Assembly: GCA_964348795.1 (NCBI GenBank)
Contig: CAYGDY010000016.1
Span: 1 to 41,717, forward strand
Direction: 5' to 3'
Source: JADLAT01 sp964348795
Lineage (GTDB): Bacteria > Pseudomonadota > Alphaproteobacteria > Micavibrionales > Micavibrionaceae
DNA: 41,717 nucleotides
The translations under genes and the position numbers were made by a program. Below, one piece after another: positions 34,440 to 41,717 of the stretch. Every line of letters begins with the position of its first letter. Position 1 is the first letter of the stretch. The notes under the pieces were generated by a model. It worked only from the letters and a program-made list of their open reading frames with translations. It was not told where the DNA came from and did not search any database.

Positions 34440-35642
34440 ATGAAAAAAAGAAAGACCCCCATGCGTTATCTTGTCTTGTGTTTTATGCTCTTGCTGACAG
34501 GGTGCGCTCTGGACTCTTTGGAGCGCGGGAAGCCGGCACAACAGCCCGAAACCCTCACCTTGACCCCTGTGTCCTATGGGGCGTTGGAGGGTTGGGGAAC
34601 TGATGACGCAGAAGGGTTTTTCACCGCGTTTCAAAAGTCCTGTGGCCGGATTCAAAAAAGCCCGCCCGACAAGGCGTTCGGGCGCATGCCGGAAGCCGGA
34701 ACATACGGAGACTGGCAGGCCCTGTGTGCACGGTTGGCGGCCAAAGGGACCCCCCTGTCTTCCGAGGAAGTGCAGGCGTTTGTCGTACAAAATTTTACAC
34801 CCTATGCTGTCCGGAACGGGAAAAACCCCGAGGGGCTCTTTACAGGATATTATGAGGCGTCCCTCAAAGGATCCCGCGTCAAAACGGAGGTGTACCGTAC
34901 ACCCCTTTATAGCCGCCCCGATGATCTGGTGATGGTGGATCTCGGGGAATTTCGGGAGGAACTCAAAGGTCAGCGGATTGCGGGCCGTGTGCTGGAGGGA
35001 TCGTTAAAACCCTACGAGACGCGGGAGAAGATCGTGGCAGGGGCATGGCCCCATACGGACAAGGTTCTGGTCTGGGTTGCGGATCCGGTGGAGGCGTTTT
35101 TTGTCCAGATTCAAGGCTCCGGCATTGTGACATTTGAAGACGGTTCCACCATGCGGATTGGTTATGCGGCCCAAAACGGGCATCCCTATACAGCAATCGG
35201 GCGGGAACTGATTGCGCGCGGGGAGATGACGAAAGACACAGTCTCCATGCAGGCCATCAGAACATGGCTGGAGGCCCATCCGGATGAGGCGGATTCTGTT
35301 ATGAACCTCAACAAGTCCTATGTTTTTTTTCAGGTGCCGGACGGAACGCCCGCGCAGTCAGGCCCTCTGGGGGCTGAAAATGTCCCTTTGACGGCAGGGC
35401 GTTCCTTGGCTGTGGATCATGCATTTTTGCCTTATGGCGTGCCGTTATGGGTGGATATCGCGGGTCCCGTGCCGCTTCGGCGCCTGATGGTCGCGCAGGA
35501 CACAGGGGGGGCTATTCGGGGGGTTGTGAGAGCCGATATTTTCTGGGGGTACGGGCCGGAAGCCGAAGCGCTAGCGGGTCCCATGAAGTCTCAAGGGCGC
35601 TACTGGGCCTTGTTGCCAAGACGGTATAGCCCTTCCCAATAA
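34440..35642 (+). CDS. mltA: Membrane-bound lytic murein transglycosylase A (MltA)
   Basis: MltA cleaves peptidoglycan glycan strands with formation of anhydro-muramic ends. The 400-residue protein starts with a lipoprotein signal (MKKRKTPMRYLVLCFMLLL) and lipobox LTGC. The MltA barrel domain includes GLFTGYYEASLKGS and FFVQIQGSG. The C-terminal 3D domain has AVDHAFLPYGVPLW and VAQDTGGAIRGVVRADIFWG with the catalytic aspartate. A start at 34461 is also possible and has a slightly better ribosome site. The last seven residues after ALLP are encoded inside a repeat element (35633-35817), so the C-terminus may have been changed by it. Confidence 0.93.
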   Translation: MKKRKTPMRYLVLCFMLLLTGCALDSLERGKPAQQPETLTLTPVSYGALEGWGTDDAEGFFTAFQKSCGRIQKSPPDKAFGRMPEAGTYGDWQALCARLAAKGTPLSSEEVQAFVVQNFTPYAVRNGKNPEGLFTGYYEASLKGSRVKTEVYRTPLYSRPDDLVMVDLGEFREELKGQRIAGRVLEGSLKPYETREKIVAGAWPHTDKVLVWVADPVEAFFVQIQGSGIVTFEDGSTMRIGYAAQNGHPYTAIGRELIARGEMTKDTVSMQAIRTWLEAHPDEADSVMNLNKSYVFFQVPDGTPAQSGPLGAENVPLTAGRSLAVDHAFLPYGVPLWVDIAGPVPLRRLMVAQDTGGAIRGVVRADIFWGYGPEAEALAGPMKSQGRYWALLPRRYSPSQ

Positions 35643-35817
35643 GAAGGCATCCACACAACACTCGTCACCCCCGCCGCGTGCAAAGCAGGCTCAGAGTGCG
35701 GGGGTCCATAAGGCGAGCCGCTAGAAGCGGCTCTCTTTTTTACGGATCCCGTTCGTGTGACTTTTGCTTCGCAAAAGACCAACGGGATGACGAATGAGAG
35801 TGCCTTCTTATTGGGAA
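35633..35817. repeat. 185-bp element with 17-bp perfect inverted ends
   Basis: TTCCCAATAAGAAGGCA at 35633-35649 is repeated exactly in reverse complement at 35801-35817. Between them are further palindromes: ACCCCCGC/GCGGGGGT around 35668-35706, the GAGCCGC/GCGGCTC terminator hairpin, and ATCCCGTT/AACGGGAT enclosing CTTTTGC/GCAAAAG at about 35746-35790. The left end carries the mltA stop codon (35640-35642). This could be a miniature inverted-repeat element or a composite of REP-like units. No transposase is encoded. Confidence 0.65.
35715..35741 (+). terminator. Rho-independent terminator after mltA
   Basis: GAGCCGC (35715-35721) and GCGGCTC (35727-35733) form a 7-bp G+C-rich stem with a five-base loop TAGAA, followed by TCTTTTTT (35734-35741). 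It lies 73 bases after the mltA stop on the same strand and inside the 185-bp repeat element, which may have supplied it. Confidence 0.75.
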
Positions 35818-36170
35818 TCACCAGAGTATGGCAACAGACATAGGAAAATATTCATTTTTTATCCTGCAATCTCCACAAAAATACCGCTTGACTCGCCTTG
35901 GGGCTTATGGTTAAACAGAAGGGTCTTTTAAGGATAACCCCATAATATTTTGGTGATTTTGAGTTGGGCCGCTTTGTTTCGGCCCTGAGGTTGGGAGAAA
36001 GAGTTTCATTTTAGGTATCTTGCGCTGACCCGATTTAAGGTCTTTTTTCTTCGTATCAAAAATCCAGAACGTATGATTTTTCAGGAGTTTTAGCAAGCGA
36101 CAGCGCTGAAACGCTTCAATAAGACAGGTCGCCATTACACTATATCATAGATCAGAACAATGAGATTTCC
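35818..36170. other. 353-bp leader region upstream of rho
   Basis: I see no convincing gene. A leftward 74-codon frame at 35911-36135 has no ribosome site and an unremarkable, Lys-rich composition. The only structure visible is a small hairpin, GGGCCG/CGGCCC near 35969-35988, without a T-run. TTGACT (about 35888) with TTAAAC 17 bases on is a weak promoter candidate for rho. A long leader before rho would fit the autogenous attenuation known for rho in other bacteria, but nothing here proves it. Confidence 0.4.
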
Positions 36171-37427
36171 ATGAATTTACAACAATTGAAAACACGGTCC
36201 CCTGCCGAATTGCTTGCCTTTGCGGAGGAGCTCGAGATCGAAAACTGCAACGCGATGCGCAAACAGGACATGATGTTTGCCATTTTAAAACAGCTGGCTC
36301 AGCAAAATGTCCCGATCTCGGGGACGGGCGTGCTGGAAGTGTTGCAGGACGGTTTCGGATTTTTAAGATCCCCTGAAGAAAATTACCTGCCTGGCCCCGA
36401 TGATATTTATGTTTCTCCCTCTCAGGTCCGCCGTTTTGGTTTGAGAACGGGCGATATCGTGGAAGGGGAGATCCGTGCCCCAAAAGATTCCGAGCGCTAT
36501 TTTGCGCTTTTGAAGGTCGGGCCGATCAATAACGAACCCCCAGAAAAAATCCGCCACCGCATCAACTTTGACAACCTCACCCCACTTTATCCCGACCGTA
36601 AAATCAAGCTGGAATATGAAGACCCTACGCGGAAAAACTATGTCCAGCGCGTGATCGAGCTGACCTCTCCCATTGGCTTTGGCCAGCGGGCCCTGATCGT
36701 GGCGCCGCCGCGGACTGGGAAAACCGTCATGCTACAGGAAATTGCGCAGTCTATTACCGCCAATCATCCGGAAGCGTACCTGATCGTGCTTTTGATTGAC
36801 GAGCGGCCCGAGGAAGTCACCGATATGGCGCGCTCCGTGCGCGGGGAAGTGGTCTCCTCCACCTTTGATGAGCCGGCGGCCCGCCACGTACAGGTGGCTG
36901 AAATGGTCATGGAAAAAGCCAAACGCCTTGTGGAACACAAGCGCGATGTCGTGATTTTGCTGGATTCCATTACCCGTCTGGCGCGGGCTTATAACACGGT
37001 TGTGCCTTCATCGGGTAAAGTGTTGACGGGCGGGGTGGATGCCAACGCGCTCCAGCGCCCCAAGCGCTTTTTCGGGGCCGCACGGAATATCGAACAGGGC
37101 GGGTCTTTGACCATTATTGCCACCGCGCTGATCGATACCGGCTCGCGGATGGACGAAGTGATCTTCGAGGAATTCAAAGGGACCGGAAACTCCGAAATTG
37201 TCCTTGACCGGAAAATTTCTGATAAACGGGTCTTTCCGGCGATTGATATTCAAAAATCGGGAACACGCAAGGAAGAACTCTTGGTGGACCGTGCCACCTT
37301 GCAGAAAATGTGGGTGCTCCGCCGGATTCTCAACCCGATGGGAACCGTCGATGCGGTGGAATTCCTGATCGACAAGATGAAAACCACCAAAAGCAACGCC
37401 GATTTCTTCCAGAGTATGAATCAGTAG
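36171..37427 (+). CDS. rho: Transcription termination factor Rho
   Basis: Rho is the hexameric RNA-dependent ATPase that terminates transcription. The 418-residue length is standard. The N-terminal helix bundle (1-45) leads to the RNA-binding cold-shock-like domain with GFGFLR (61-66) and DDIYVSPSQVRRFGLRTGD. The ATPase domain has the P-loop APPRTGKT (178-185), LLIDERPEEVTDM, VVILLDSITRLARAYN and the Q-loop/R-loop segments GGVDANALQRPKRFFGAARN. All look intact. The ATG at 36171 begins in the family's usual place. In Caulobacter rho lies on the hemE side of the origin; here it is on the ppsR side. Confidence 0.97.
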   Translation: MNLQQLKTRSPAELLAFAEELEIENCNAMRKQDMMFAILKQLAQQNVPISGTGVLEVLQDGFGFLRSPEENYLPGPDDIYVSPSQVRRFGLRTGDIVEGEIRAPKDSERYFALLKVGPINNEPPEKIRHRINFDNLTPLYPDRKIKLEYEDPTRKNYVQRVIELTSPIGFGQRALIVAPPRTGKTVMLQEIAQSITANHPEAYLIVLLIDERPEEVTDMARSVRGEVVSSTFDEPAARHVQVAEMVMEKAKRLVEHKRDVVILLDSITRLARAYNTVVPSSGKVLTGGVDANALQRPKRFFGAARNIEQGGSLTIIATALIDTGSRMDEVIFEEFKGTGNSEIVLDRKISDKRVFPAIDIQKSGTRKEELLVDRATLQKMWVLRRILNPMGTVDAVEFLIDKMKTTKSNADFFQSMNQ

Positions 37428-37438
37428 GGGCCTCTGCC

Positions 37439-38296
37439 TTAAAGAGCAGGGGGGTGCGGTTCTGGCGCCGTCGAGCGATCAGTGGTCAACAGCGCCAGCG
37501 CGGCTCGTGGTGATTGGGGGAGGCCCAGATCAAAGCCCTGAAAATGCAGTTTGGGCAATGTATCTGTTAAATGAGCATGTGCTTTGACATCCGTAACCAA
37601 ATCGTTTTGTGCGCCTTCGATGGTCAGTGTCGGGCTTTTATTCAATATAGGGTGTTTATTGAGCAAATGTTTGAGTTCGTCAAGGGTGCGAAGATGTTCG
37701 CCGACCCCGTAATCGATCTTGATATTGCCGTGCGCATTCCCCAGGCTTTGGACACGCGCCTTGTTCGAGTGGCCTTGAAAATAATCATCCACTGAAATGG
37801 TGTGCCCTGCACTAGAGAGCGCACCAATGGCGGCCAGCGTAAATTGATTGATAAAGGGCTGTTCCAGAATTTCCAGCGTCAGATGATGCGGGGCGACATC
37901 ATAGGTTTCCAGACACTGCGCAATGGTCTGGCGGGTGTTGGGATGCGCAAGCGTTTCAGGGGAGATATTGACACTGATATGAAAGTGTTCGGGCAGGGCC
38001 GATCCTGTATTTTCCAGTGTTTCTTTTGCCCGATCAATAAAGGCGCAGGCATTTTGAAACATCAGCATATCCAGATACGGTAAAAGCTTGTTTTTTTTGA
38101 GGGTCCCCAAAAACATGTCTGGTGTGTGAAGGACATCCTGCTCTTGTTTGCGGGCCAGTGTTTCAAACCCCGTAATTTTGTGTCCGTCATCCACAACGAT
38201 AAAGATGGGCTGGAAGTGCGGCACAAAGCCTTCCAGAGCCTGTGTTGTGTGACCAGGCGTCAATGCAGGGTTAAATCTCTTGGAAATGGGGTCCAT
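37439..38296 (-). CDS. EAL-domain protein (c-di-GMP phosphodiesterase-like)
   Basis: EAL domains hydrolyse cyclic di-GMP. This 285-residue protein is a lone EAL domain without GGDEF, PAS or membrane parts. Most catalytic positions can be found: Glu45 in ETLAR (for EALxR), Asn110 in VNIS, Glu142/145 in LEILEQP, Asp170-Asp171, Lys193 in IKID, Glu227 in TIEGAQ and Gln253 in QGFDLGLP. The loop after the two aspartates reads DDYFQGHSN instead of DDFGTGYSS, so loop 6 is altered and activity is uncertain. The ATG at 38296 lies 7 bases after the hisB stop, so it appears to be in one operon with hisB. It converges on rho. Confidence 0.83.
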   Translation of the reverse strand: MDPISKRFNPALTPGHTTQALEGFVPHFQPIFIVVDDGHKITGFETLARKQEQDVLHTPDMFLGTLKKNKLLPYLDMLMFQNACAFIDRAKETLENTGSALPEHFHISVNISPETLAHPNTRQTIAQCLETYDVAPHHLTLEILEQPFINQFTLAAIGALSSAGHTISVDDYFQGHSNKARVQSLGNAHGNIKIDYGVGEHLRTLDELKHLLNKHPILNKSPTLTIEGAQNDLVTDVKAHAHLTDTLPKLHFQGFDLGLPQSPRAALALLTTDRSTAPEPHPPAL

Positions 38297-38303
38297 CCGC
38301 TTA

Positions 38304-38897
38304 TTATAGCGCTCCTTTCGTACTGGGGAGCTGGTCCAGCGTTCTTGCGTCATGAGAGACGGCCATGCGAAGCGCTTTGGCACAGGCCTTGAAAATACTC
38401 TCGATCATGTGGTGGTTGTTGGACCCGTACAGATTCTCCACGTGCAGGGTGATCCCGCCCGCACCGGCAAAGGCGTTAAAGAACTCCTGAAAAAGCTCGG
38501 TATCCATTTCGCCCAGACGGTCTACACTGAAGCGGACATTCCAGATCAGATACGGACGGTTTGACAGGTCCAGTACCACACGGCTCAACGCCTCGTCCAT
38601 GGGGACATAGGCGTGGCCGTAGCGGGTGATCCCTTTTTTATCTCCTATAGCCTGTTTCAAGGCCTGCCCCAGTGTGATGCCGATATCTTCCGCCGTATGG
38701 TGACCGTCAATATGCAGGTCCCCTTTGGCCTTGAGGGTGAGGTCTATCAGGCTATGCTTGGAGAGCTGTTCCAGCATATGATCCAAAAATCCGATCCCCG
38801 TATCAATAGCGTATTGTCCGGTCCCATCGAGATTCAGGACCAGAGAAATTTCTGTTTCCTGAGTTTTGCGGTGATGTTCTGCTGTTCTTTTGCTCAT
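38304..38897 (-). CDS. hisB: Imidazoleglycerol-phosphate dehydratase HisB
   Basis: HisB converts imidazoleglycerol phosphate to imidazoleacetol phosphate in histidine synthesis. The 197-residue protein is the monofunctional dehydratase. The manganese-binding motifs FLDHMLEQLSKHS and DGHHTAEDIGITLG are present, and their C-terminal repeat appears as GSNNHHMIESIFKACAKAL. TGIGFLDHML near 33 is diagnostic. No hisH/hisA/hisF follows as in most alphaproteobacteria; instead an EAL-domain gene follows after 7 bases. The ATG at 38897 begins MSKRTAEHHRKTQET, the usual family start. Confidence 0.95.
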   Translation of the reverse strand: MSKRTAEHHRKTQETEISLVLNLDGTGQYAIDTGIGFLDHMLEQLSKHSLIDLTLKAKGDLHIDGHHTAEDIGITLGQALKQAIGDKKGITRYGHAYVPMDEALSRVVLDLSNRPYLIWNVRFSVDRLGEMDTELFQEFFNAFAGAGGITLHVENLYGSNNHHMIESIFKACAKALRMAVSHDARTLDQLPSTKGAL

Positions 38898-39101
38898 AAG
38901 CCCACCCTATCATTCCTGCGGGAGCGCGTCAATTTCATAATACATTTCGTCCCTGTCTGCGGTGTTTGTAAAACATTTGCATGAAATGCCCCTTAAAATC
39001 GAAACGAAAATTATTGCCATAATGTTTGTTATTGTGGTGAGATAGAAAGAGAAGAGACGGGTTCAGATGAAATCGATAAGGGTAAAAAGGATCAAGACGA
39101 C

Positions 39102-39299
39102 ATGATATCCCGATGGATCAAACAAGGGAGCGAGACCTTGACGTATATGTCAGGCCCCCGTGTGGCGTTGCTGTTCAGTAGCCTTCTGGTTTTTCTTGTC
39201 AGTCTTGTGGGATGGAGTGTGCAGGTGGCGTGGTCTTATACGATGAGACCTGCCGTCACGGAAAAGGAAGAGATTCTGGTTTTGCGAGAGCGTTTATGA
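39102..39299 (+). CDS. Small single-pass membrane protein (65 aa)
   Basis: This unrecognised 65-residue protein has one clear membrane helix (about 22-47: VALLFSSLLVFLVSLVGW then VQVAWSY) and a charged C-terminal tail. An AAGGA lies about 11 bases before the ATG at 39102, rather far. A 12-codon frame starting at 39067 ends across this ATG (ATGA), a possible leader peptide. A strong terminator begins 25 bases after the stop, which supports a real transcription unit. It diverges from hisB across about 200 bases with no other gene. Confidence 0.55.
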   Translation: MISRWIKQGSETLTYMSGPRVALLFSSLLVFLVSLVGWSVQVAWSYTMRPAVTEKEEILVLRERL

Positions 39300-39324
39300 A
39301 GTGCCCCTTACGTCCCCCCGCGTA

Positions 39325-39385
39325 CCTGACCGCTTCTGGTAGAGCCCTTTTCAAGGGATGATGCCGGAGGCGGTCAGGCTTTTTT
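39325..39385 (+). terminator. Strong rho-independent terminator
   Basis: CCTGACCGC (39325-39333) pairs exactly with GCGGTCAGG (39370-39378), and six further pairs with two G-T wobbles extend the stem inward to 15 bp. A small CCCTT/AAGGG hairpin caps it. Six T residues follow (39380-39385). It terminates the rightward 65-residue gene, and it overlaps the 3' end of the leftward cysteine-rich gene, whose stop codon is at 39374-39376. Confidence 0.82.
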
Positions 39386-40861
39386 CTTGAAAAGCGGGGC
39401 CAGCGCGTGTCGTATGGCGTGTTTCAAAGTTCTGGAATAAACATATTTCCCTAATGCGATGCAAGCCAGCACGGTCAGAAGATCCAGCGTGAGGGGTAGA
39501 TGTGGCAAAGCCATAATCTGGGGCTGGAGGAGAGGGCGCACCCCCACAAAATACAACGCACCGGATGACAGCGCCAAAACGAGGCCCAGTGCCATGCCGA
39601 TCCCTCTGGAATGGCCGGCAATGTTTTGGAAGGAAAGCGCTGTGTGCTGGATCAGTGTGTGTGCGGTGGCCTGTGAAAGGCCGAGGGGCGTTTTTTGCAA
39701 CACTATGGGCAGGGCTTTTGAAGGGCCGTAATGCAATGTTGCCTGAATGAGGGTCCGCAGTGTTTTATAGCGTGCGCTTCGCAGGATCAGGGATGCCGTG
39801 TTCTGGCGGTCTCGGGCGGCGGTTTCGAGATCCGCAATGCCTTGTTGCATCACTGTCTCAAGAAAGGGCGGAAAATCATAGAGCGCGCCTTGTGTGCCCA
39901 GCAGAATGCCCGAGACTTCAAGGGTGGGAAGTTTCAGGGTGTAATCCGCAAAAGGAAGAATAAGTTTTTGCGGCAGAAGGATTTTGGGGTCTTCTGCCAG
40001 CATTTCTGGGGCCACGGCGATGTGGGCATGGTGTCTAAGGTTTGATTTTAGAGACAGGAGAAAGGGCAATATCCGCGCAGGACACTGGGTCTGGTCCAGT
40101 TCAAATGTGGCATTGATATTCTGCTCTATAATTTCCACGACAGAGTTCACGCCGTGTCCCTTACAGGACACGCATAGGATCACGGCCTTTCCCCTGCACG
40201 CGGTGCACAGGATCTTGCGGGATTGATGGCACTGGCTACAGGGTATTTTGCCGGTGCCGTTGCATCGCAGGCACAACTGGTTTTGTCCGTTTGATCCCGG
40301 GATCGTATGGCGCCCCCCGCATGTGGGGCATGTTTCCACGCCGGCGGCATAACAGCGTGGACAGTGTTCGCTTCCCTTGCCGTTACAGCGGGTACACAGG
40401 GATTTTCCCTGTCCTCTGCAGGCTTTGCACGATTCGGAATAGACAAAGCGTTTGTGAAGAAAAGGCAGAGGGATCAGCGTTTTTTGCAAGGCCAGCCCGC
40501 CGTCTTTCTGGGCAAGGAGCGTTTCTTTGATTCGGTCCCGTATGTCCGGTTTCTGGAAGAGCGATTTTTCATCCTCCGTCAGAAGTCTTTGAAAGTCCTG
40601 TGCATTTTGAACGGGAATTGGCCCTGTGACCTTGCCGGCATGGCGCTGTGTGGCGCGTTTTGTCTGGAACGTGCATACGATCACAGCGGGAATTTCAAGA
40701 AAGGCTTCGTTGTGTGTTTCCAGCACAATGTCTTCGCTTTTGACACCGTTGCCTTTCAGGGCTTCGCGGAGTGTGTCTGCGGCCAGACGCAACAGCGCCG
40801 GATCAAGGGCATTCTGCGGGCCTTGTCCTGTGTTTTCGGGTGAGGGGGGTGGCGTGTCCAT
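39374..40861 (-). CDS. Cysteine-rich (DnaJ-type zinc-finger) membrane protein
   Basis: I do not recognise this 495-residue protein as a named family. Residues 145-233 hold eight CxxC pairs (CKAC, CTRC, CPRC, CPTC, CLRC, CSQC, CTAC, CVSC), several in the DnaJ form CxxCxGxG, enough for about four zinc ions. There is no J domain. The N-terminal 140 residues contain a possible small alpha/beta domain. The C-terminal half ends in two hydrophobic segments (about 421-441 and 457-475) and a basic tail (FKKKA), so the zinc part is probably cytoplasmic on a membrane anchor. It stands alone between a terminator and the divergent DUF6489 gene. A redox-chaperone or assembly role is possible but unproven. 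Confidence 0.75.
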   Translation of the reverse strand: MDTPPPSPENTGQGPQNALDPALLRLAADTLREALKGNGVKSEDIVLETHNEAFLEIPAVIVCTFQTKRATQRHAGKVTGPIPVQNAQDFQRLLTEDEKSLFQKPDIRDRIKETLLAQKDGGLALQKTLIPLPFLHKRFVYSESCKACRGQGKSLCTRCNGKGSEHCPRCYAAGVETCPTCGGRHTIPGSNGQNQLCLRCNGTGKIPCSQCHQSRKILCTACRGKAVILCVSCKGHGVNSVVEIIEQNINATFELDQTQCPARILPFLLSLKSNLRHHAHIAVAPEMLAEDPKILLPQKLILPFADYTLKLPTLEVSGILLGTQGALYDFPPFLETVMQQGIADLETAARDRQNTASLILRSARYKTLRTLIQATLHYGPSKALPIVLQKTPLGLSQATAHTLIQHTALSFQNIAGHSRGIGMALGLVLALSSGALYFVGVRPLLQPQIMALPHLPLTLDLLTVLACIALGKYVYSRTLKHAIRHALAPLFKKKA

Positions 40862-40964
40862 ACAGGCCTGATTTTATCAAGCAATAGCGGAAACTGCAAT
40901 CAGCTCTTTACTTTATATCAGGGGTGCGCTTTTCTAGGACAGGCTTTACAACGAGGATGAAAAT

Positions 40965-41225
40965 ATGAATGTGAAATTTGATCTGGAATGCACGCCCGAA
41001 GAAGCGCGGGCTTTTTTTGGATTGCCCAATGTCGCGCCTATGCAGGACGCCCTGATGAAAGAATTGCAGGATAAAATGCAGGAAAATCTCCGGAATATGG
41101 ATCCGGAAACGATGCTGAAAACCTGGTTGCCTGCCACCGTGCAGGGCTGGACGGAGATGCAAAAACTATTCTGGTCCCAGATGGGGATTGCCATGCCTGA
41201 CCAGAAAAAAACAGCCACGAAGTAA
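40965..41225 (+). CDS. DUF6489-like small protein
   Basis: This 86-residue protein resembles the small family usually found just upstream of mnmE in alphaproteobacteria (DUF6489, by memory). CTPEEARAFFGLPNVAPMQDALMKEL (split: CTPEEARAFFGLP, then NVAPMQDALM) is the conserved block, followed by a helical region ending in MDPETMLKTWLP and WSQMGI. No signal peptide or membrane helix is seen. A GAGGA Shine-Dalgarno precedes the ATG at 40965. It is 3 bases from the mnmE start, so the two are surely cotranscribed. Function is unknown; an amphipathic helix suggests an oligomer or partner-binding role. Confidence 0.82.
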   Translation: MNVKFDLECTPEEARAFFGLPNVAPMQDALMKELQDKMQENLRNMDPETMLKTWLPATVQGWTEMQKLFWSQMGIAMPDQKKTATK

Positions 41226-41228
41226 CGG

Positions 41229-41717
41229 ATGCACGCTGGCGCTCCCCAAACAACGATTTTTGCCCTTGCCACCGCGACGGGACGGGCGGGGGTGGCCGTT
41301 GTCAGGGTTTCGGGTCCCGAGAGCTGGAAGAGTTTACAGCGGCTGGCGGCCCGCACCGGTTTTGTGCCCCGTGTGGCGCAGTTGCATGTTTTAAGGGATC
41401 CTGTTTCACATGAAACACTGGATCATGCTCTTGTCCTGCCTTTTTTGGGACCGGCCAGCTATACGGGTGAGGACGTGGTTGAGTACCATATTCACGGGGG
41501 GCGGGCGGTTATAGAGTCCTTGCTGGGGGCGCTGTCCCGCGAACAGGGGCATCGTCTGGCAGAGCCAGGAGAGTTTACGCGGCGGGCGTTTGAATCCGGC
41601 AAAATGGATCTAACGGAAGCCGAAGCGGTGGCGGATCTGATTGAGGCCCAGACATCTGCCCAGAAAATACAAGCGCTGTCGCAACTCGGGGGGGCGCTTT
41701 CAAATTTGTATCAGGGG
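41229..41717 (+). CDS. mnmE: tRNA modification GTPase MnmE (5' part, cut by window end)
   Basis: MnmE, with MnmG, modifies the wobble uridine of certain tRNAs. Only the first 163 codons are in the window, with no stop before the end. The N-terminal formyl-THF-binding domain is recognisable: TTIFALATATGRAGVAVVRVSG, then SYTGEDVVEYHIHGG and LAEPGEFTRRAFESGKMDLTEAEAVADLIEAQT (each split well below full length here). The GTPase domain lies beyond the window. The ATG at 41229 follows the DUF6489 stop by 3 bases. In Caulobacter mnmE is followed by mnmG, rsmG and parAB, which may continue past the right edge. Confidence 0.93.
   Translation, partial: MHAGAPQTTIFALATATGRAGVAVVRVSGPESWKSLQRLAARTGFVPRVAQLHVLRDPVSHETLDHALVLPFLGPASYTGEDVVEYHIHGGRAVIESLLGALSREQGHRLAEPGEFTRRAFESGKMDLTEAEAVADLIEAQTSAQKIQALSQLGGALSNLYQG

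Noticed and set aside
35911..36135. A leftward 74-codon frame before rho
   Set aside because: No ribosome site, no recognisable motif and a position inside the probable rho leader; possible but unsupported.
1..41717. tRNA, rRNA, CRISPR arrays and prophage genes
   Set aside because: I looked through the intergenic gaps on both strands and saw no cloverleaf-like sequence, no regularly spaced direct repeats and no phage or transposase gene.

Overview
This window comes from an alphaproteobacterial chromosome, and I think it carries the replication origin. Markers of that class are a FYDLN_acid zinc-ribbon protein, the Methanosarcina-type SerC, a DUF6489-like gene just before mnmE, a ferrochelatase with C-terminal cysteines, and the ordered block ppsR-maf-aroE-coaE-dnaQ / secB / fxsA / Tim44-like / mltA facing hemE-hemH-hemJ. 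Base composition is mid-range, about half G+C by eye. I cannot name a genus.

Layout. 1-860: a small A+T-rich stretch with two unrecognised genes. 0.9-15 kb: mixed housekeeping (prmA, FYDLN protein, thiolase, serC/serB, rsmC-like, a Clp-D1-like ATPase) mixed with sugar and polysaccharide genes (an AsnB-type amidotransferase, an epimerase, a GT4 glycosyltransferase, phosphohexomutase, galU). 14.5-22.4 kb: a surface-polysaccharide and secreted-protein region with an RTX/DUF4114 protein, a beta-helix lipoprotein, a Wzx-like flippase, a second GT4 enzyme and a Wzc/ExoP-like copolymerase whose kinase motifs are degenerate. 22.4-25.0 kb: the haem operon hemE-hemH-hemJ, read leftwards. 25.0-25.4 kb: an A+T-rich gap with degenerate DnaA-box-like sites. 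25.4-28.6 kb: three rightward genes of unknown function, two of them tandem paralogues. 28.6-32.3 kb: a tightly coupled rightward operon ppsR-maf-aroE-coaE-dnaQ. 32.3-35.6 kb: an entericidin-like mini-gene, secB, fxsA, a Tim44-like gene and mltA. 36.2-41.7 kb: rho, hisB with an EAL-domain gene, a small membrane gene, a cysteine-rich membrane protein, a DUF6489-like gene and the 5' part of mnmE, which runs off the window.

How it fits together. The + strand is C-rich left of about 25 kb and G-rich right of about 26 kb, whichever strand the gene is on. hemE and ppsR point away from each other. In Caulobacter and Rickettsia the origin lies between hemE and the ppsR (RP001) homologue, so I place oriC in the hemE-ppsR interval, most likely at 25035-25422. 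Unlike the Caulobacter order, the rho...mnmE block is on the ppsR side, and a 185-bp element with 17-bp inverted ends sits at the mltA/rho junction. Intergenic palindromic repeats occur near 16.4-16.7, 34.3 and 35.6-35.8 kb. The polysaccharide genes form a plausible pathway: phosphohexomutase and GalU make activated sugar, the epimerase/AsnB/GT4 enzymes build or modify repeat units, the flippase moves them and the Wzc-like protein controls export. No Wzy or Wza gene is visible here.
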